From: Vicia villosa
Taxonomy: Eukaryota; Streptophyta; Magnoliopsida; Fabales; Fabaceae
Direction of reading: 5' to 3'
DNA length: 64,000 nucleotides
Assembly (NCBI RefSeq): GCF_029867415.1
Contig: NC_081181.1
Location: forward strand, 118,235,888-118,299,887
Positions 23,951 to 35,505 of the stretch are shown one piece after another (the first letter of the stretch is position 1; each line of letters begins with the position of its first letter). Under the pieces are notes generated by a model. It was not told the DNA's origin. It made no database searches and saw only the letters and a program-made list of their open reading frames with translations. Made by a program: the position numbers and the translations under genes.

Positions 23951-26236
23951 TGTGTTTCCTATCCTTGATGGAGCATGGTGGCAGATGCATTTGTGAAATA
24001 CCCCCACAAAACTTATTGTTTCCAATCGTTGCAACTTGGGTCACATTTCCAAAGACACCGGCTGTTGGTATCTCACCTTCCAGCATGTTAAAAGAAACAT
24101 TCAAGTATTTTAAATTTGAAATATTCTGTATAACATTAGGAATTGATCCAGACAATAGGTTTTTTTTGAAAGGTCTAAATACCGAAGACCTTTGAGAGAA
24201 GCCAAAGAAGGCGGTATTGTTCTGTTAAATGAGTTATCTTGCAAAAGAAGGTATTCTAAGGTTATGCATTCACCAATAGATATTGGAATATCCCCAGACA
24301 AATGATTCTTGGAGACATCTAGCTTACCAATATTTTTTAACCTCCTGGTAAGCTACCACCACTCAGAGAGTTATGTGACAAGTTTAGTAAATTTGATAAA
24401 GAGAAAAGATTAAAAACCTCTAAAGGAATGGTTCCTCTAAGTTTGTTATGAGAAACATCTAGATATTGTAACTTTTGAAAGTTTCCTATGCTTGGAGGAA
24501 TATTTCCATCAAACATATTAAGATGTAAATCCAATATATACAGTTGACTAAGATTACCTAAAAAGGATGGTATATCTCCTGATAACTTGTTTTCCCTCAA
24601 AAGTAGCTTTTGTATCTTTGGAAACTTTCCAAAAGTATTTGGAATACTTCCTTCTAATTGGTTTAATTCCATATTCAAATCAATTAAGCTAACTAGATTT
24701 GCTAATTCTGATGGAATTTTCCCTGATATCCAATTATCCCTAAGATTTTTTTTCCAATAAGCAATTTATAAGATATCGCACTAGGGGTGCAACCCTTATA
24801 AAACAAAATCTCTAAGCCGAGTGGTTACAAGAAAGCGGTAATTTGTACCAATGGTAGAAACTATTTTGATACAAAGAGTGACTTAAAGTCATCCATCTCC
24901 AAGAAAGAAAAATTACATTTGAAATCACCACATCATAGCAATAAGACTTGTTCTCAAAAATGATCGCGTTTCGCATGAGCCAAATACTCCCAATGGTTGC
25001 CACCCATATTGTGTTAGTCTTGATTTTGCTATTTGCATCCTTTACCTTGTCTTGAATATAACCAAAATCCAAAAACTCTTTTAAGGACATTTTCGAATCA
25101 ACCCCTATCAGTTTTGTGGATAAATTACCTATAAAATTTAGTAGATTGCATCCCTAATTATTAGTGACAATAGATAACCTATACAATGAACTGCAGTTTT
25201 GCAAAGATTTTAGAAACTCGAAATCCCTAGTTGAATTGTTACCTAACTTGTTGGCTTCCATATTTAGCCAATATAAATCTTTTAGTCTTCCTACTCCTAG
25301 ACTTGGAATTTGTCCCTCAAAATTATTTCGACTTATATCAAACATTACGATGTTGGATGCATTTTCTATGGAATTGACAATTGGGCCTGAAAATTGATTA
25401 TTTCCAATGTAAAAAGTATGGAGATTGGGGAGGGTGTTGAAAGTGTTGAGTGGGAGAGAGCCATGAAAGTTATTTTCTGGGACAGAAAATACAGTAAGTG
25501 ATGAGATGTTGTAAAGACAAGAAGGAACGGTACCAAAGAATTTGTTCTCACCCAAAAGTAAGATTGACAAGTTTTTGAGGCGACATATTTCTCGTGGAAT
25601 ATCACCTTGTATGTTGTTATAAACACACGCGAAACCAGTTAAGCTCGAAAGATTTCCTATGAATGAAGAGATTCGTCCCGTTAAATTGTTTTGAGAAACA
25701 GTGAATGACTGAAGCTTTTTCAATGAGCCAATTTCAATTGGTATTTTACCAAAGAAATTGTTCTTACTCAAGAATAAGTCTGTGAGATTTGAACAATATG
25801 TCAAGTTTGTAGGAATTTCACCTGCAAAGGAGTTATTATTGAGATAAAGTTGTTGCAATTGTAGCAACTGACCCAACTCCTGTGGAATTTTTCCAAAGAA
25901 GCTGTTGTTGCTAAGGATGAGATACTTTATAAAAGTGAGATTGCCAAGATGGGGAGACAAAGGTCCATGTAACTCACATCCAATTAAGCTCAACTCAGTA
26001 ACTCTTTGATGCATGGGACTGCATGTGATTCCATGCCACTTGCAAAAGTGGATGGAAGTATTCCAAGATTCAAGAATTTTATATGGATCATGGGATATTG
26101 ATTCTTTGAATTTAAGCAATGCTAAATAATCTGTTTGGTTTCCTAATGTCTCTGCCACTATTTTGTTTTGATTGAAGCACGTTAAATATAAGGTAAACAG
26201 AAAAAGCATAGGTGACAAGAGAGAAAAAGATTTCAT
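23951..26236 (-). pseudogene. LRR receptor-like kinase pseudogene
   Basis: Starts at ATG 26236 with a signal peptide (SLLSPMLFLFTLYLTCF), an N-terminal cap (LLKFKESISHDPY, HFCKWHGITC) and LRRs of the LxxNxLxGxIP type. The frame stops at TAG 25154-25156, continues in frame for about 20 codons, and is then split by a LINE 3' fragment (about 24746-25095). LRR coding resumes as DNWISGKIPSELANLVSL, shifts frame near 24337 (a GGSLPGG duplication) and again near 24160, and ends at CSIKDRKH, where the other LINE begins. Transmembrane and kinase parts are not in the window. It is clearly a paralogue of the intact gene at 40057-43396 on the same strand, 14 kb away, so this is a dead member of a tandem receptor-kinase cluster. 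Confidence 0.88.
24746..25095 (-). mobile_element. 5'-truncated LINE fragment
   Basis: Within the pseudogene, a minus-strand open stretch at 24812-25090 reads TIWVATIGSIWLMRNAIIFE and FLSWRWMT, typical of the C-terminal zinc-finger-adjacent end of plant LINE reverse transcriptases. It is followed by about 60 bp of 3' UTR and an A8 tail (T-run 24746-24753). The 5' junction is not resolved to the base. Confidence 0.75.
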
Positions 26237-27127
26237 TTGGTTTAGAAAGAAAGATGTTTATGCTATTTTGTTTTGTATGTGTAATTATGTTAATGATTTA
26301 TAGACTTTTCAACATATATTATAAGAGAATTGATGTTTAACTAATTTCTTTGACTTTTGTTTGTGTAGCTTTTTGGAGAATATGTATCTCTAGCTGTCTT
26401 GTCATATGTAATCGTACTTTTTGTCGAGGCATATATGTTAGTGGTAGGGTGGACGGTTCGTGTTATGACGAGTTCGGGTAGCTGGACGGGTTCGAGTTAT
26501 AACGAGTTCGGGTAGCTGGACGGGTTAATTTCAGATTTCATTTGTAGTTGGGCCAATATAAAAGGCCAATATAAAATCCAGTCCAATAGATTTTTTTCTA
26601 TTTTTTTTTAGAATCTCTTATCCCAGTCCTTAGATTTCTTAAGCACCATGTGCGCTTTCAAAATTACCCCTCTGTTTTCAGAGATGTATCTCTGGAACGC
26701 ACCTTTTTTTACTCAACGTCACAATTTTCAGTAGATGCATCTACGAAATCTGTCTATATGTATATTTAAGGAAGAAACCCAGAAACAAAAAAAACTAGAA
26801 AATCAACATTGCAATGATAAAAACAACATTCATAAATTAAAATCTACATTACATTGATGATTTCAACAGAAAAGTAAATATTACATTTCAATAGTCCGGT
26901 GGACGCTTGCACATCTCTAAGATTTGCTCGACCGTTCTTTGTACTGTCGCTACCAACTTGATACTGCAAATTAAGAAGCTTCTGTAGATACATCTACGAA
27001 AATTTCGCTGTTATATTTTTACACCAGAACAAAATAATAAGGAAAGTTAGCATATTGTAATGTTATAAAGTGATTATATTGCAATCTTAAATAGTGACTA
27101 TATTACACTTTCAAAATTCAAAATAAA
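26237..27127. other. Upstream of pseudogene; palindromes, no gene
   Basis: Non-coding. It contains a 34-bp tandem duplication (26452-26521, gttataacgagttcgggtag) and three near-palindromes: agagatgtatctct (26681), gtagatgcatctac (26731) and gtagatacatctac (26984). The palindromes may belong to the adjacent decayed DNA transposon. Confidence 0.5.
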
Positions 27128-28583
27128 TCAAAACAAGTGTCGCCGGCTAAATCTATTGGTGGTTCCATCTTTGACTTTTCCGCATTCGATTCCTATTCGA
27201 TGATGTTCAATCTTTCGAATTCGTGCATCCTATCAACAAAAAGATCCTGCCACGTCTCGGCATTTGCAGTAGAATGAGTCGTCCATTCCGGTGACGTAGG
27301 TGGTATGGGGCATCCCGGTTTCAAGAAAACTGGTACAAAATGACTTGATTTTACAAGCCATCCAATACACATGATGTGATCATTCGGATTTCTAGGTGGT
27401 GCGGTGCGGGAATAAGGTTTCTGAAAACCCGTATCACGTCAAGTCAGTGCACACCCTATCATATTCACATGCAATAACATGCCCCATTTCATGGAATCTC
27501 ATCCATTTTGACACCGGTGCGTGACCGCTCAACCAAGGAACAAGAGATTCGTAAACTGCTTCAAATTTATCTTTCTTTCCATATAACCGCGTGAAAGAGT
27601 CTTTATGTGTCTTCAACTCTTGGATAAGTTGATGACGGACAAATGCATGACTATCCTTTCCCTTAACAAGCAAAGCCGAAACGGGCCGGTAACCGCAATT
27701 ACCGCTCCCCTAAACATTGACGATCCGCTCGATGTATTTATGCATAAAAACCATCATCTCGTCGATGAATGGAATTTTCGGTGGAATCGGTGTCGGAGGA
27801 GGTTTGCTTATGCGACCTCCTTTTATTAAACTTTTTTGGTATTTAGGAGTCGATGAGTCGGGAAATTTTTTATCAGCGTGCTCACAATAAGAAGGAGACC
27901 GTGTAGTCGAGTTGTCAAAACTAAGTTTTTTCCAATGAGGGATAACTTCGTCCATTTTTATTGGCTCACCTAGTTTCATCTTTTTAGCAATAACACAAGC
28001 ACACGGGAGACCGCATGTTTTAGAAATAGTGCAACCACCTTTTGCGCTATCAGAACCTACAGTTTCACGTCGTTTGGCCTCATGAAAAATATAGTTCAAC
28101 CCGGATCGAAACATATTGCCAATCAATTGAGAATAAAGAATGTTGTCCTTGAATCGATGTTCCAACACCGTTATGTTTCGACCAAATATGGTTTGTATCT
28201 CATTATGTTGGTTTTTAATCCTGATATTTACGAAGTCTCAATCTCGACACACGTCATCCTTTCTATTACCCAACCAATATTTCAAACTAGTATGTATGGA
28301 CTCAACTCTGTTGGTGGTTGTATTCCCAAGGTGTTGGACATTATCAGTCCATGCACATAAAAACTTCTCATTCACCTCATCAAGAATGGTGCTTTCAACA
28401 TATTTCAATAAATCAGGATACTTTTCACACACTTTCAGAAATTGAATCACGGAATCGACATATAATTCTTTTGTCGAAGAATTTACAATACGATTCCATG
28501 TATCCATTATTTGTTTAACAATCACACCAGGCTTCACCAATTTTCCACCTTCGGACTTGATGAGTGACCGGAGTTGGGTTCCG
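27128..28583 (-). pseudogene. MULE-type transposase C-terminal end with OTU-like tail, decayed
   Basis: Minus-strand fragments in changing frames. First comes the transposase C-terminal part (GKLVKPGVIVKQIMDTW, NTTTNRVESIHTSLKYWLG), then a cysteine-rich stretch CGLPCACVIAKKMKLGEPI resembling a SWIM-type zinc finger. After a gap follow HAFVRHQLIQELKTHKDSF, WMRFHEMGHVIACEYDRVC and, past an in-frame TGA, YGFSETLFPHR. The last part follows the pattern of OTU cysteine-protease C-terminal halves (WM, GH.IA, FFP), and it ends with RMHEFERLN. Stops and frameshifts make it non-functional. The OTU reading is inferred from motif pattern only. Confidence 0.6.
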
Positions 28584-28818
28584 GACTAACAACGGTTGAA
28601 AGATATCGGTCAAGATTTTAGACCCGCGGCGTGAACCTCCCATCACGAGCTGAGCGTTCTGCCAAACTTGTACAACAACCGGAGTTGGGTGTGAATGTAA
28701 TTTAATTTTAATATAAATAAAAAAATTAACGGGACACATTATTTTTGTAAAAAAAAAAGAAAATTATTGGTTGTTAGGTTGGATCGTGATAAAAAGTAGT
28801 TTAATAAATAATAAAAAG

Positions 28819-29982
28819 AGGAATGCTAGGATCACACTTTCTAACGCACTCTTTAAACACTTACCGATAATAATTAGACACTTCATCTAATATTTTTACT
28901 ATTTTATCCGTTAATCGGTTTCATTTTTTTTTTTAACAATTTATTATTAGTTTTAATGTGATATAATCATTTATTCTATTAGTAATTAGAGTTGAATGTT
29001 TCGTCTTCCTTATTCAACTAACTGTCTCTTCATGTTTTCTGATAAAAAATTGTTACTTTCAACCCATTAACTTTCTCTGTATATAACTTATTCTAAAGTT
29101 TATCTACAGAAAAACCTAATTTTTTGACCTGCAAATTATCCTAAAATCAAGTAGGCCCATCACTTCAATGTCTGTTATCATATGATTCTAGAATTCAAAT
29201 GTAGACCCTAACTTTTTTCAACAAAAATAGATCTCAACTCAGAAACCCAAAAACAAAAACCATTTTAAAATGACTATAAAATGCAATACCTATCATGAAA
29301 ACTATTTAGATTGTTTCAAAACTAAGACACAGACACCACAAAAGCATGCACCAAAGACAATAGATATACAGAAAAGGTCATTGAATCTAAAAAAAAATGG
29401 TGCGAGATACATGTTAGAGCTGGGATGAGATAGATTTTCAGATCTAAAGAAGCCATTGAGAATGGAGTTTACAGAGATTAGAACAACAAAGTTGTAGAAC
29501 TGCATTGCAAATGATTTTCTTTTAGTATTATTATTTTTTTTTCAATTGAAAGAGATTATTGTTTGTTAATTTTTTTTGAAGCGATTGTTTTTCAACCGGT
29601 GGAACTGGTTAGCAGGTCAAAAAGTAAAGATAGTGGCTGACTTGTCAAACTATTAGTGGTGTGTGTTAAAAGAGTGTGTTAGAGCATCTCCAATGATAGG
29701 ATTTTTCAATGAGTTCTCCAACTAGACATAAATATAATAATTAAATATTGAATCAATTTGCCATGTCATAGTAGAGTTGCATTGCAATGCAACTAGTAAA
29801 GAATTGTGGTACCCAATCAAATTACTTTATGACGTAAAGTTGTGGGACCCATTTGAATTACATCAATAAAATAAATATTAAATAAATTATTTTGAGATGA
29901 TATGGCTGGTGGGACCCATAAAAAACTCAAAATGAGTTGCACCATTGGAGATGACCTTAGTCGGTTTGATGCTAGCATTTCT
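28819..29982. mobile_element. Inverted-repeat (foldback) DNA element
   Basis: Left end gaatgctaggatcacac...taacgcactctttaaacac (28821-28860) is matched in reverse complement by ...gtgttaaaagagtgtgtta and tcggtttgatgctagcattt at 29664-29980, the two right-hand pieces being separated by a nested MITE. Length without the MITE is about 0.9 kb. The interior has a 67-codon minus-strand frame (29302-29505) of no known family. The target duplication is not clear. Confidence 0.55.
29682..29956. mobile_element. PIF/Harbinger-type MITE
   Basis: 275 bp, ends GAGCATCTCCAATG and CATTGGAGATGACC, flanked by TTA on both sides (29679-29681 and 29957-29959), the expected 3-bp duplication for this superfamily. 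Inserted in the right arm of the foldback element. Confidence 0.88.
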
Positions 29983-31078
29983 CATAACAAAAATAAAGGA
30001 GCCTAAAGATTAGTTATTACTTCAATTGAATAAATTATGAAGTAAGAAGATATTATAAAATGTATATTTTGTAATAGTGAAAGAATAAATAACACCCTGC
30101 ATCATCATTTCAACATTAAGTACATATGCACTCCCAAGTAATTTCTTGGTTTTAAGGTAGCAAGATCAAGGAAATGAATTAATATCTGCCAAAAGAAATA
30201 TGTTTTATCCATTCTTTCTAACACATATCTTATTGGATGCAAGCCTACCAACACCCCAATGGCTAGAGACACTCGTTTTAATCAAAATGAAGATAACCAG
30301 TTATCAGATCCAACACCGTGCATAGGAGAATTGTTGGCCAACTGATTTTTCTTCTCAACACTCGACTATAGATTGCGTATGTTGTCCAAGAGTTGAGCCA
30401 ACATATGAGCAAACAAAATGTCACTATGTTGTGGAAATTTGAGTCCTTCGGTACCTTAAACTATCTCCACCTCGAGGACTTTTCTTCTCCTCTTCCTCAG
30501 TGTTTTATGTATTTATCTAGGCAATTCTCCGATTTCATGTAAACCAAAGAACCAACCAACAGTCTCCTAAAGCTCTACTGAAGTATATTGTTAACAAGTA
30601 TATGTACTTGGACTGTCATCTGACTTGGATAAGCTTCAGCTAGGTCCTTTTCATTTGTTCCTGTTTCTTCCTCACAAACATATGGAATATCTATTCACCA
30701 GGCCTTTGGACTTGAAGTCTTTCAAAGGCAATTTGCTTAATCTTGGAGTACATACCTTATATCCTCAAACTTATATGAGGTATTAGAAGCTTGAATATTA
30801 GTTATTATGTTAGTTATTGTAAACACACTTTCTCTTTGATTAATACAATAAATCACTCAGGCTATTCAATATGTATTCTCCTTCACACACATCACAAACA
30901 TGATGTGTAATATACTTTCTTTGAAACTTATGACTTTTTATTGCTAATGTTTGAATATTTCATGTAATATACCTTTTAAACTTTTGTGATGTGTATATGT
31001 GTTCTATTTATGTAAATATATAAATTTCTTGAATTTCTTTCATTAACGTTTAAATATATAAACTTCTAGAATAGATTT
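29983..31078. other. No gene recognised
   Basis: AT-rich spacer before the copia element. I see no coding frame and no clear element termini. Confidence 0.5.
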
Positions 31079-31271
31079 TGTAGAAACTCAGAAAGATATA
31101 GAGAACTTTTGTATATTTCCTGTGTATATTGTACAAGCAAGGGTGCTCCTATTTATATTATAGGATTAGAGACAAATAAAGAAAGGAAATAAATACAGAT
31201 AAAGGCTAATTAGTCCTAATATAATTATAATATATATTACAATAATGAGAGGATCACACCATATCGTAACA
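31079..31271 (-). repeat. Copia 3' LTR
   Basis: 193 bp, starts TGTAGAAACTC in plus orientation and ends CGTAACA. Differs from the other LTR by three substitutions. Confidence 0.93.
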
Positions 31272-31284
31272 TCCTCCCTCAAAC

Positions 31285-34200
31285 TCAAGTAGGTGGAGCA
31301 GTAACCAACTTGAGTTTGGATACTAAAGTGCGGAAGCGACCAGGAGAATGAGGTTTTGTGAATAAATCAGCCGGTTGGTCAAGAGTGCCACTGGAGATAA
31401 GATGAAGTTCACCACGAAGAAGATGCTGACGAATAAAGTGACAATCAATTTCAATATGTTTTGTTCGCTCGTGGAAAACGTCATTGTGGGCAATTTGAAT
31501 GGCACTACGATTGTCACAATATAGACTAGTTGGTGAAGACTGTGATGTCTCTAAATCCGCAAGAAGCCAGCGAAGCCACAATATCTCAGAAGTAGTATCA
31601 ACAAGAGCACGATATTCAGATTCAGTGCTAGAGCGGGCTGTCAAAGTTTGTTTCTTGCTCCGCCAAGATATAAGAGAATCTCCAAGAAAAATATAAAAAC
31701 CAGTGGTGGAACGACGATCACTCGGGTCACCAGCCCAGTCGGCATCAGAGTATGCTCTAAGAATCAAAGTAGATGTATTTGAGTAATGAAGACCATAAAA
31801 TATGGTACCCTTGATATACCGAATAATCCGAAGGACAGCAGCATAATGTGTGGTACGTGGGGAAGCCATGAATTGGCTAACAAGATGAACAGCATATGAA
31901 ATATCTGGCCGAGTAACTGTGAGGTATATCAGACTACCTACGAGTTGTCGATAAAGAGTGGGATCGTCAAGCAAAGTACCATCTTGAGGAGTAAATCGAA
32001 CATTAGGTTCAAGAGGAGTGTGTTCAATTTTACAATCAGTGAGACCGGCTCGAGAAACAAGATCAGAAGCATACTTAGCCTGTGACAGAAACAAGCCATC
32101 ACTTGAAGATAATACTTCAAGACCCAGAAAGTAACTTAATGGTCCAAGATCCTTCATCTCAAAATGTTTAGACAAGAAATTTTTGAGTTCTTCAATTCCC
32201 ATGTAGTCATCGCCGGTGATAATCATGTCATCGACATAAAGAAGCAATACAACAGTGCCATTGTCAGTTTTCCGAGTAAAAAGAGCAGAGTCATGAGCAC
32301 TGGAAGAGAAATTCAATTGGGTGATAGTTTTGTGAAATTTAGAAAACCAAGCTCTAGGTGCTTGTTTAAGACCATAGAGAGCCTTACGAAGGCGACAAAC
32401 TTTGTTTTCTTGACAAGTATATCCTGGAGGGAGACGCATGTAAACCTCTTCTTCTAACTCGTCGTTGAGAAAGGCATTTTTAACATCCATTTGAGTGAGT
32501 TTCCATTGGCAAGTGGAAGCAATAGCAAGAAGAGTTCGAACTGAGGTGATGCGTGCAACAGGGGCAAATGTTTCCTCATAATCAATGCCATACTCTTGAG
32601 TGAACCCTTTTGCTACGAGACGAGCTTTGTAACGCTCGATAGATCCATCAGAAAGAGTCTTTATTTTATATACCCACTTGCATCCTACAAGAGTCTTATC
32701 AGAAGGAGGATCAACAAGGTCCCATGTGTGAGTTTTCTCCAATGCCTGTAATTCTTCCTGCATAGCTTGCTGCCAATTAGGATCTGTAGAGGCTTCTTTA
32801 TAGGATTGCGGTTCATGATGGTGAAACATAGTGGAATAACAATGGTAATCACGAAGATATGAAGGTGAATTTCTTACCCTTTGAGGAAGCTCAATGGTGG
32901 GAGGTGTTGGATCAACAGGCAGAACAACATCACCAGAAGTGGATGGAACATCGGAAGAGGTTTGAGTTTCACTAGAAGAACCTGCATGTGTGTCAGTTCC
33001 TGCATATGTTTCACTAGGAAAATAATCAACATCAGGATTAGTAAAGAGAGGAGTGGTAGCAGACGGGATTGACGTAAATTTTGACAAGGAAGAGAACATT
33101 ATATGTTCACAAAAGACAACATGGCGAGAAATTCGAATGCGTTGGGATATTGGGTCCCAACATCGATAACCTTTGTGTTCAGTTCCATAACCAAGAAAAC
33201 AACAGAGACGCGCACGAGGTTCAAGTTTAGTATACTCATGGGTCTGAAGGAGAACAAAACATGCACAACCTAACACCTTAAGTGAGTTGTAATTTGGTGT
33301 AGTGTGATAAAGACGTTCAAAAGGGGAGACATTACCAAGGACAGATGAGGGGAGACGATTAATAATGTGGACAGCGGTTAGACAAGCTTCACCCCAAGCA
33401 CGTTCTGGGCAAGAGGCTGAGATAAGCATGGCACGAACCGAGTCAAGAATGTGACGATGCTTTCTCTCAGCGCGACCATTTTGTTGTGATGTATAAGGAC
33501 AAGAAAATTCAGACAAGGTACCCTGCTCACCAAGAAAAGATAAGAGTTTAGAATCACGATATTCCATTGCATTATCTCGGCGAAAGACCTTAATTGTTTT
33601 AGAAAATTGTGTTTTAATCATTTTGGCAAAGTTAATGTAAACTTGAGCAAGTTCATGACGATTTTTCATCATGAATATCCAAGTAAAGCGAGAATAATCA
33701 TCAATAAATAACACAAAATACCGAGATCCTCCCATTGTAGGGGTAGGAGCAGGACCCCAAATATCAGAATGCACAAGATCAAATGGTGAGGATGAAATAG
33801 AGGTACTTTTATTAAATGATAAAGCTGGTTGTTTAGCAGTTTGACAAGCAGTACAATCAAGAGACTCATTTGTAACAGACCCTAAATGACCTTGAGATAC
33901 AAGAGGATTCATTTTTCCAATAGAACTATGAGCAAGACGACGATCCCAAAGTGTAATGGAAGAATCTTTGGAAGCGGCACATATGTTAGGTCCTTGAGGA
34001 ACATGCAGTTTAGTGAGCTCAAATAACCTTCCGATTTTACATCCAGTCCCTATGAGTTGTCCCGTCCGTGGATACTGCACACGACATCCAGAGGAAGAAA
34101 AAGTAAGTTCATAACCAAGGTCACATAATTGGCCAACAGAGATAAGGTTAAAGCGTAGTTTAGGAATGAAATATGTTTCAGGTAAGCTTAAATTAGACAA

Positions 34201-35382
34201 CGAGATAGAACCTTTATGGGTTATAGGCATAAGAGATCCGTCAGCCGTGTGAATATAATGAGTAGTATTATTTTCAGATAGTGAAGAAAATAGGTGAGAT
34301 ACAGATGTCATGTGATTACAACAAGCAGAATCTAAATACCATGTAGAATTACCTGTTGTGGTAGAAAGAGCGACGGGAGTATTACCATTACTAGAAGGAA
34401 GAAGTTGTCTAAGTAGAGATTCAAGATCAGAGACAGAGAAGGCAGGCTGAGAGAATTCTGTAGAATCATTGGCAGCAGAAGTTGCAAGTGCAAGCCTGGA
34501 AGAGTTGGGACGCTGTTGATTCTTATTCCGATCAGGTCGTGGAGGACGAGTAGGACAATTTTGAATCAAGTGTCCAGGCGTCTTACAGTAACGACAGCAA
34601 TTGGAAGCAATATGACCCTTTTTCTTGCAATTATGACATTCTACATTGGGACAATCAATGAAGGAATGACCAGGCATACGACAGTGACGACAAAAATTAG
34701 GAGTTTTATTTGTGATTGCAAAGGCGAGATTATCTTTCTGACGAAGAAGTCCCAATCTAGTTTCCTCAGACTTGAGATAAGGAAGAGCATTCTCTAGTGT
34801 AGGCAAGGGATTCTGGTGCAACAGATATGCTCTGACCGGTTCATAATCATCGGTGAGAGCCATCAAAAATTGAATAAGCCGAATACGATTGCGATGAGTC
34901 TCATATGTTTTTAGGTCGGTTGCATCTTTCAGAGAAGGCTCACAAGACGCCAACTGATTCCAAATTAATTCCATTTGTGCTAAAAACTCATAAACAGATT
35001 GGCCAGATTGTTGTTTCAAATTACTAAGATCTTTCAACAATTGATATTGATGAGATAAATCAGAGATAGTATAACGTTGTTTTAAATGATCCCATACCTC
35101 TTTGGCAGTCTCAAATCTCCCGAATTGCAGATGGATGCTAGGAGTTGAGGTATTGCGAAACCAAGTGACGATCTGATGGTTCTTGCTATCCCATTCCTCT
35201 AATTTATCAGCATAGGCTTCTGGTTGTTCATTAGCACCTATTGTGGGACACTTTTTGTCACCCGTCACATATCGCCAGAGTCGCCGACCTTTCAAGAAGC
35301 CACACATTGCTTCAGCCCATTGGTTATAATTTGAACCATTGAGAATAGCGGTGATAGGAACAGTAACTTCGGACTTCTCCAT
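31285..35382 (-). CDS. Copia gag-pol polyprotein, intact
   Basis: ATG at 35382, 1,365 residues, no interruptions. N-terminal gag (ILNGSNYNQWAEAMCGFL, FLAQMELIWNQLASCEPS) is followed by three clustered zinc knuckles (CRHCRMPGHSFIDC, CHNCKKKGHIASNC, CRYCKTPGHLIQNC) around residue 235-280. Protease has WYLDSACCNHMT, in which the usual D-S/T-G is DSA. Integrase shows the H-H-C-C finger (WDRRLAHSSIGKM, CTACQTAK) and catalytic DIWGP, IDDYSRF and RRDNAMEY with a following glutamate. Reverse transcriptase has WVYKIKTLSDGSIERYKARL and YVDDMIITG; RNase H has SDADWAGDPSDRRST and ends LFTKPHSPGRF. The start is in the 5' leader about 120 bp from the LTR, as usual. Lineage within copia not assigned. Confidence 0.93.
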   Translation of the reverse strand: MEKSEVTVPITAILNGSNYNQWAEAMCGFLKGRRLWRYVTGDKKCPTIGANEQPEAYADKLEEWDSKNHQIVTWFRNTSTPSIHLQFGRFETAKEVWDHLKQRYTISDLSHQYQLLKDLSNLKQQSGQSVYEFLAQMELIWNQLASCEPSLKDATDLKTYETHRNRIRLIQFLMALTDDYEPVRAYLLHQNPLPTLENALPYLKSEETRLGLLRQKDNLAFAITNKTPNFCRHCRMPGHSFIDCPNVECHNCKKKGHIASNCCRYCKTPGHLIQNCPTRPPRPDRNKNQQRPNSSRLALATSAANDSTEFSQPAFSVSDLESLLRQLLPSSNGNTPVALSTTTGNSTWYLDSACCNHMTSVSHLFSSLSENNTTHYIHTADGSLMPITHKGSISLSNLSLPETYFIPKLRFNLISVGQLCDLGYELTFSSSGCRVQYPRTGQLIGTGCKIGRLFELTKLHVPQGPNICAASKDSSITLWDRRLAHSSIGKMNPLVSQGHLGSVTNESLDCTACQTAKQPALSFNKSTSISSSPFDLVHSDIWGPAPTPTMGGSRYFVLFIDDYSRFTWIFMMKNRHELAQVYINFAKMIKTQFSKTIKVFRRDNAMEYRDSKLLSFLGEQGTLSEFSCPYTSQQNGRAERKHRHILDSVRAMLISASCPERAWGEACLTAVHIINRLPSSVLGNVSPFERLYHTTPNYNSLKVLGCACFVLLQTHEYTKLEPRARLCCFLGYGTEHKGYRCWDPISQRIRISRHVVFCEHIMFSSLSKFTSIPSATTPLFTNPDVDYFPSETYAGTDTHAGSSSETQTSSDVPSTSGDVVLPVDPTPPTIELPQRVRNSPSYLRDYHCYSTMFHHHEPQSYKEASTDPNWQQAMQEELQALEKTHTWDLVDPPSDKTLVGCKWVYKIKTLSDGSIERYKARLVAKGFTQEYGIDYEETFAPVARITSVRTLLAIASTCQWKLTQMDVKNAFLNDELEEEVYMRLPPGYTCQENKVCRLRKALYGLKQAPRAWFSKFHKTITQLNFSSSAHDSALFTRKTDNGTVVLLLYVDDMIITGDDYMGIEELKNFLSKHFEMKDLGPLSYFLGLEVLSSSDGLFLSQAKYASDLVSRAGLTDCKIEHTPLEPNVRFTPQDGTLLDDPTLYRQLVGSLIYLTVTRPDISYAVHLVSQFMASPRTTHYAAVLRIIRYIKGTIFYGLHYSNTSTLILRAYSDADWAGDPSDRRSTTGFYIFLGDSLISWRSKKQTLTARSSTESEYRALVDTTSEILWLRWLLADLETSQSSPTSLYCDNRSAIQIAHNDVFHERTKHIEIDCHFIRQHLLRGELHLISSGTLDQPADLFTKPHSPGRFRTLVSKLKLVTAPPT

Positions 35383-35492
35383 TATATGATAAAATTTCCA
35401 ACGAAAATAACGCTTAGAGCACCGATTGGTGATTTGAAAGGAATTCTCTAGAAAGAACAGAAAAAAAAAAAGGAAGAGCTAAAAGAACCTAA

Positions 35493-35505
35493 GCTCTAGA
35501 TACCA
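35493..35505 (-). promoter_or_regulatory. Primer-binding site of copia element
   Basis: Minus-strand TGGTATCTAGAGC directly follows the 5' LTR end, an initiator-Met-type site with one extra base relative to TGGTATCAGAGC. Confidence 0.8.

Noticed and set aside
23736..24155. Continuous frame joining LRR sequence to Arg-Glu repeats
   Set aside because: A chance fusion across the kinase/LINE junction at 23951; the repeats come from the TC microsatellite.
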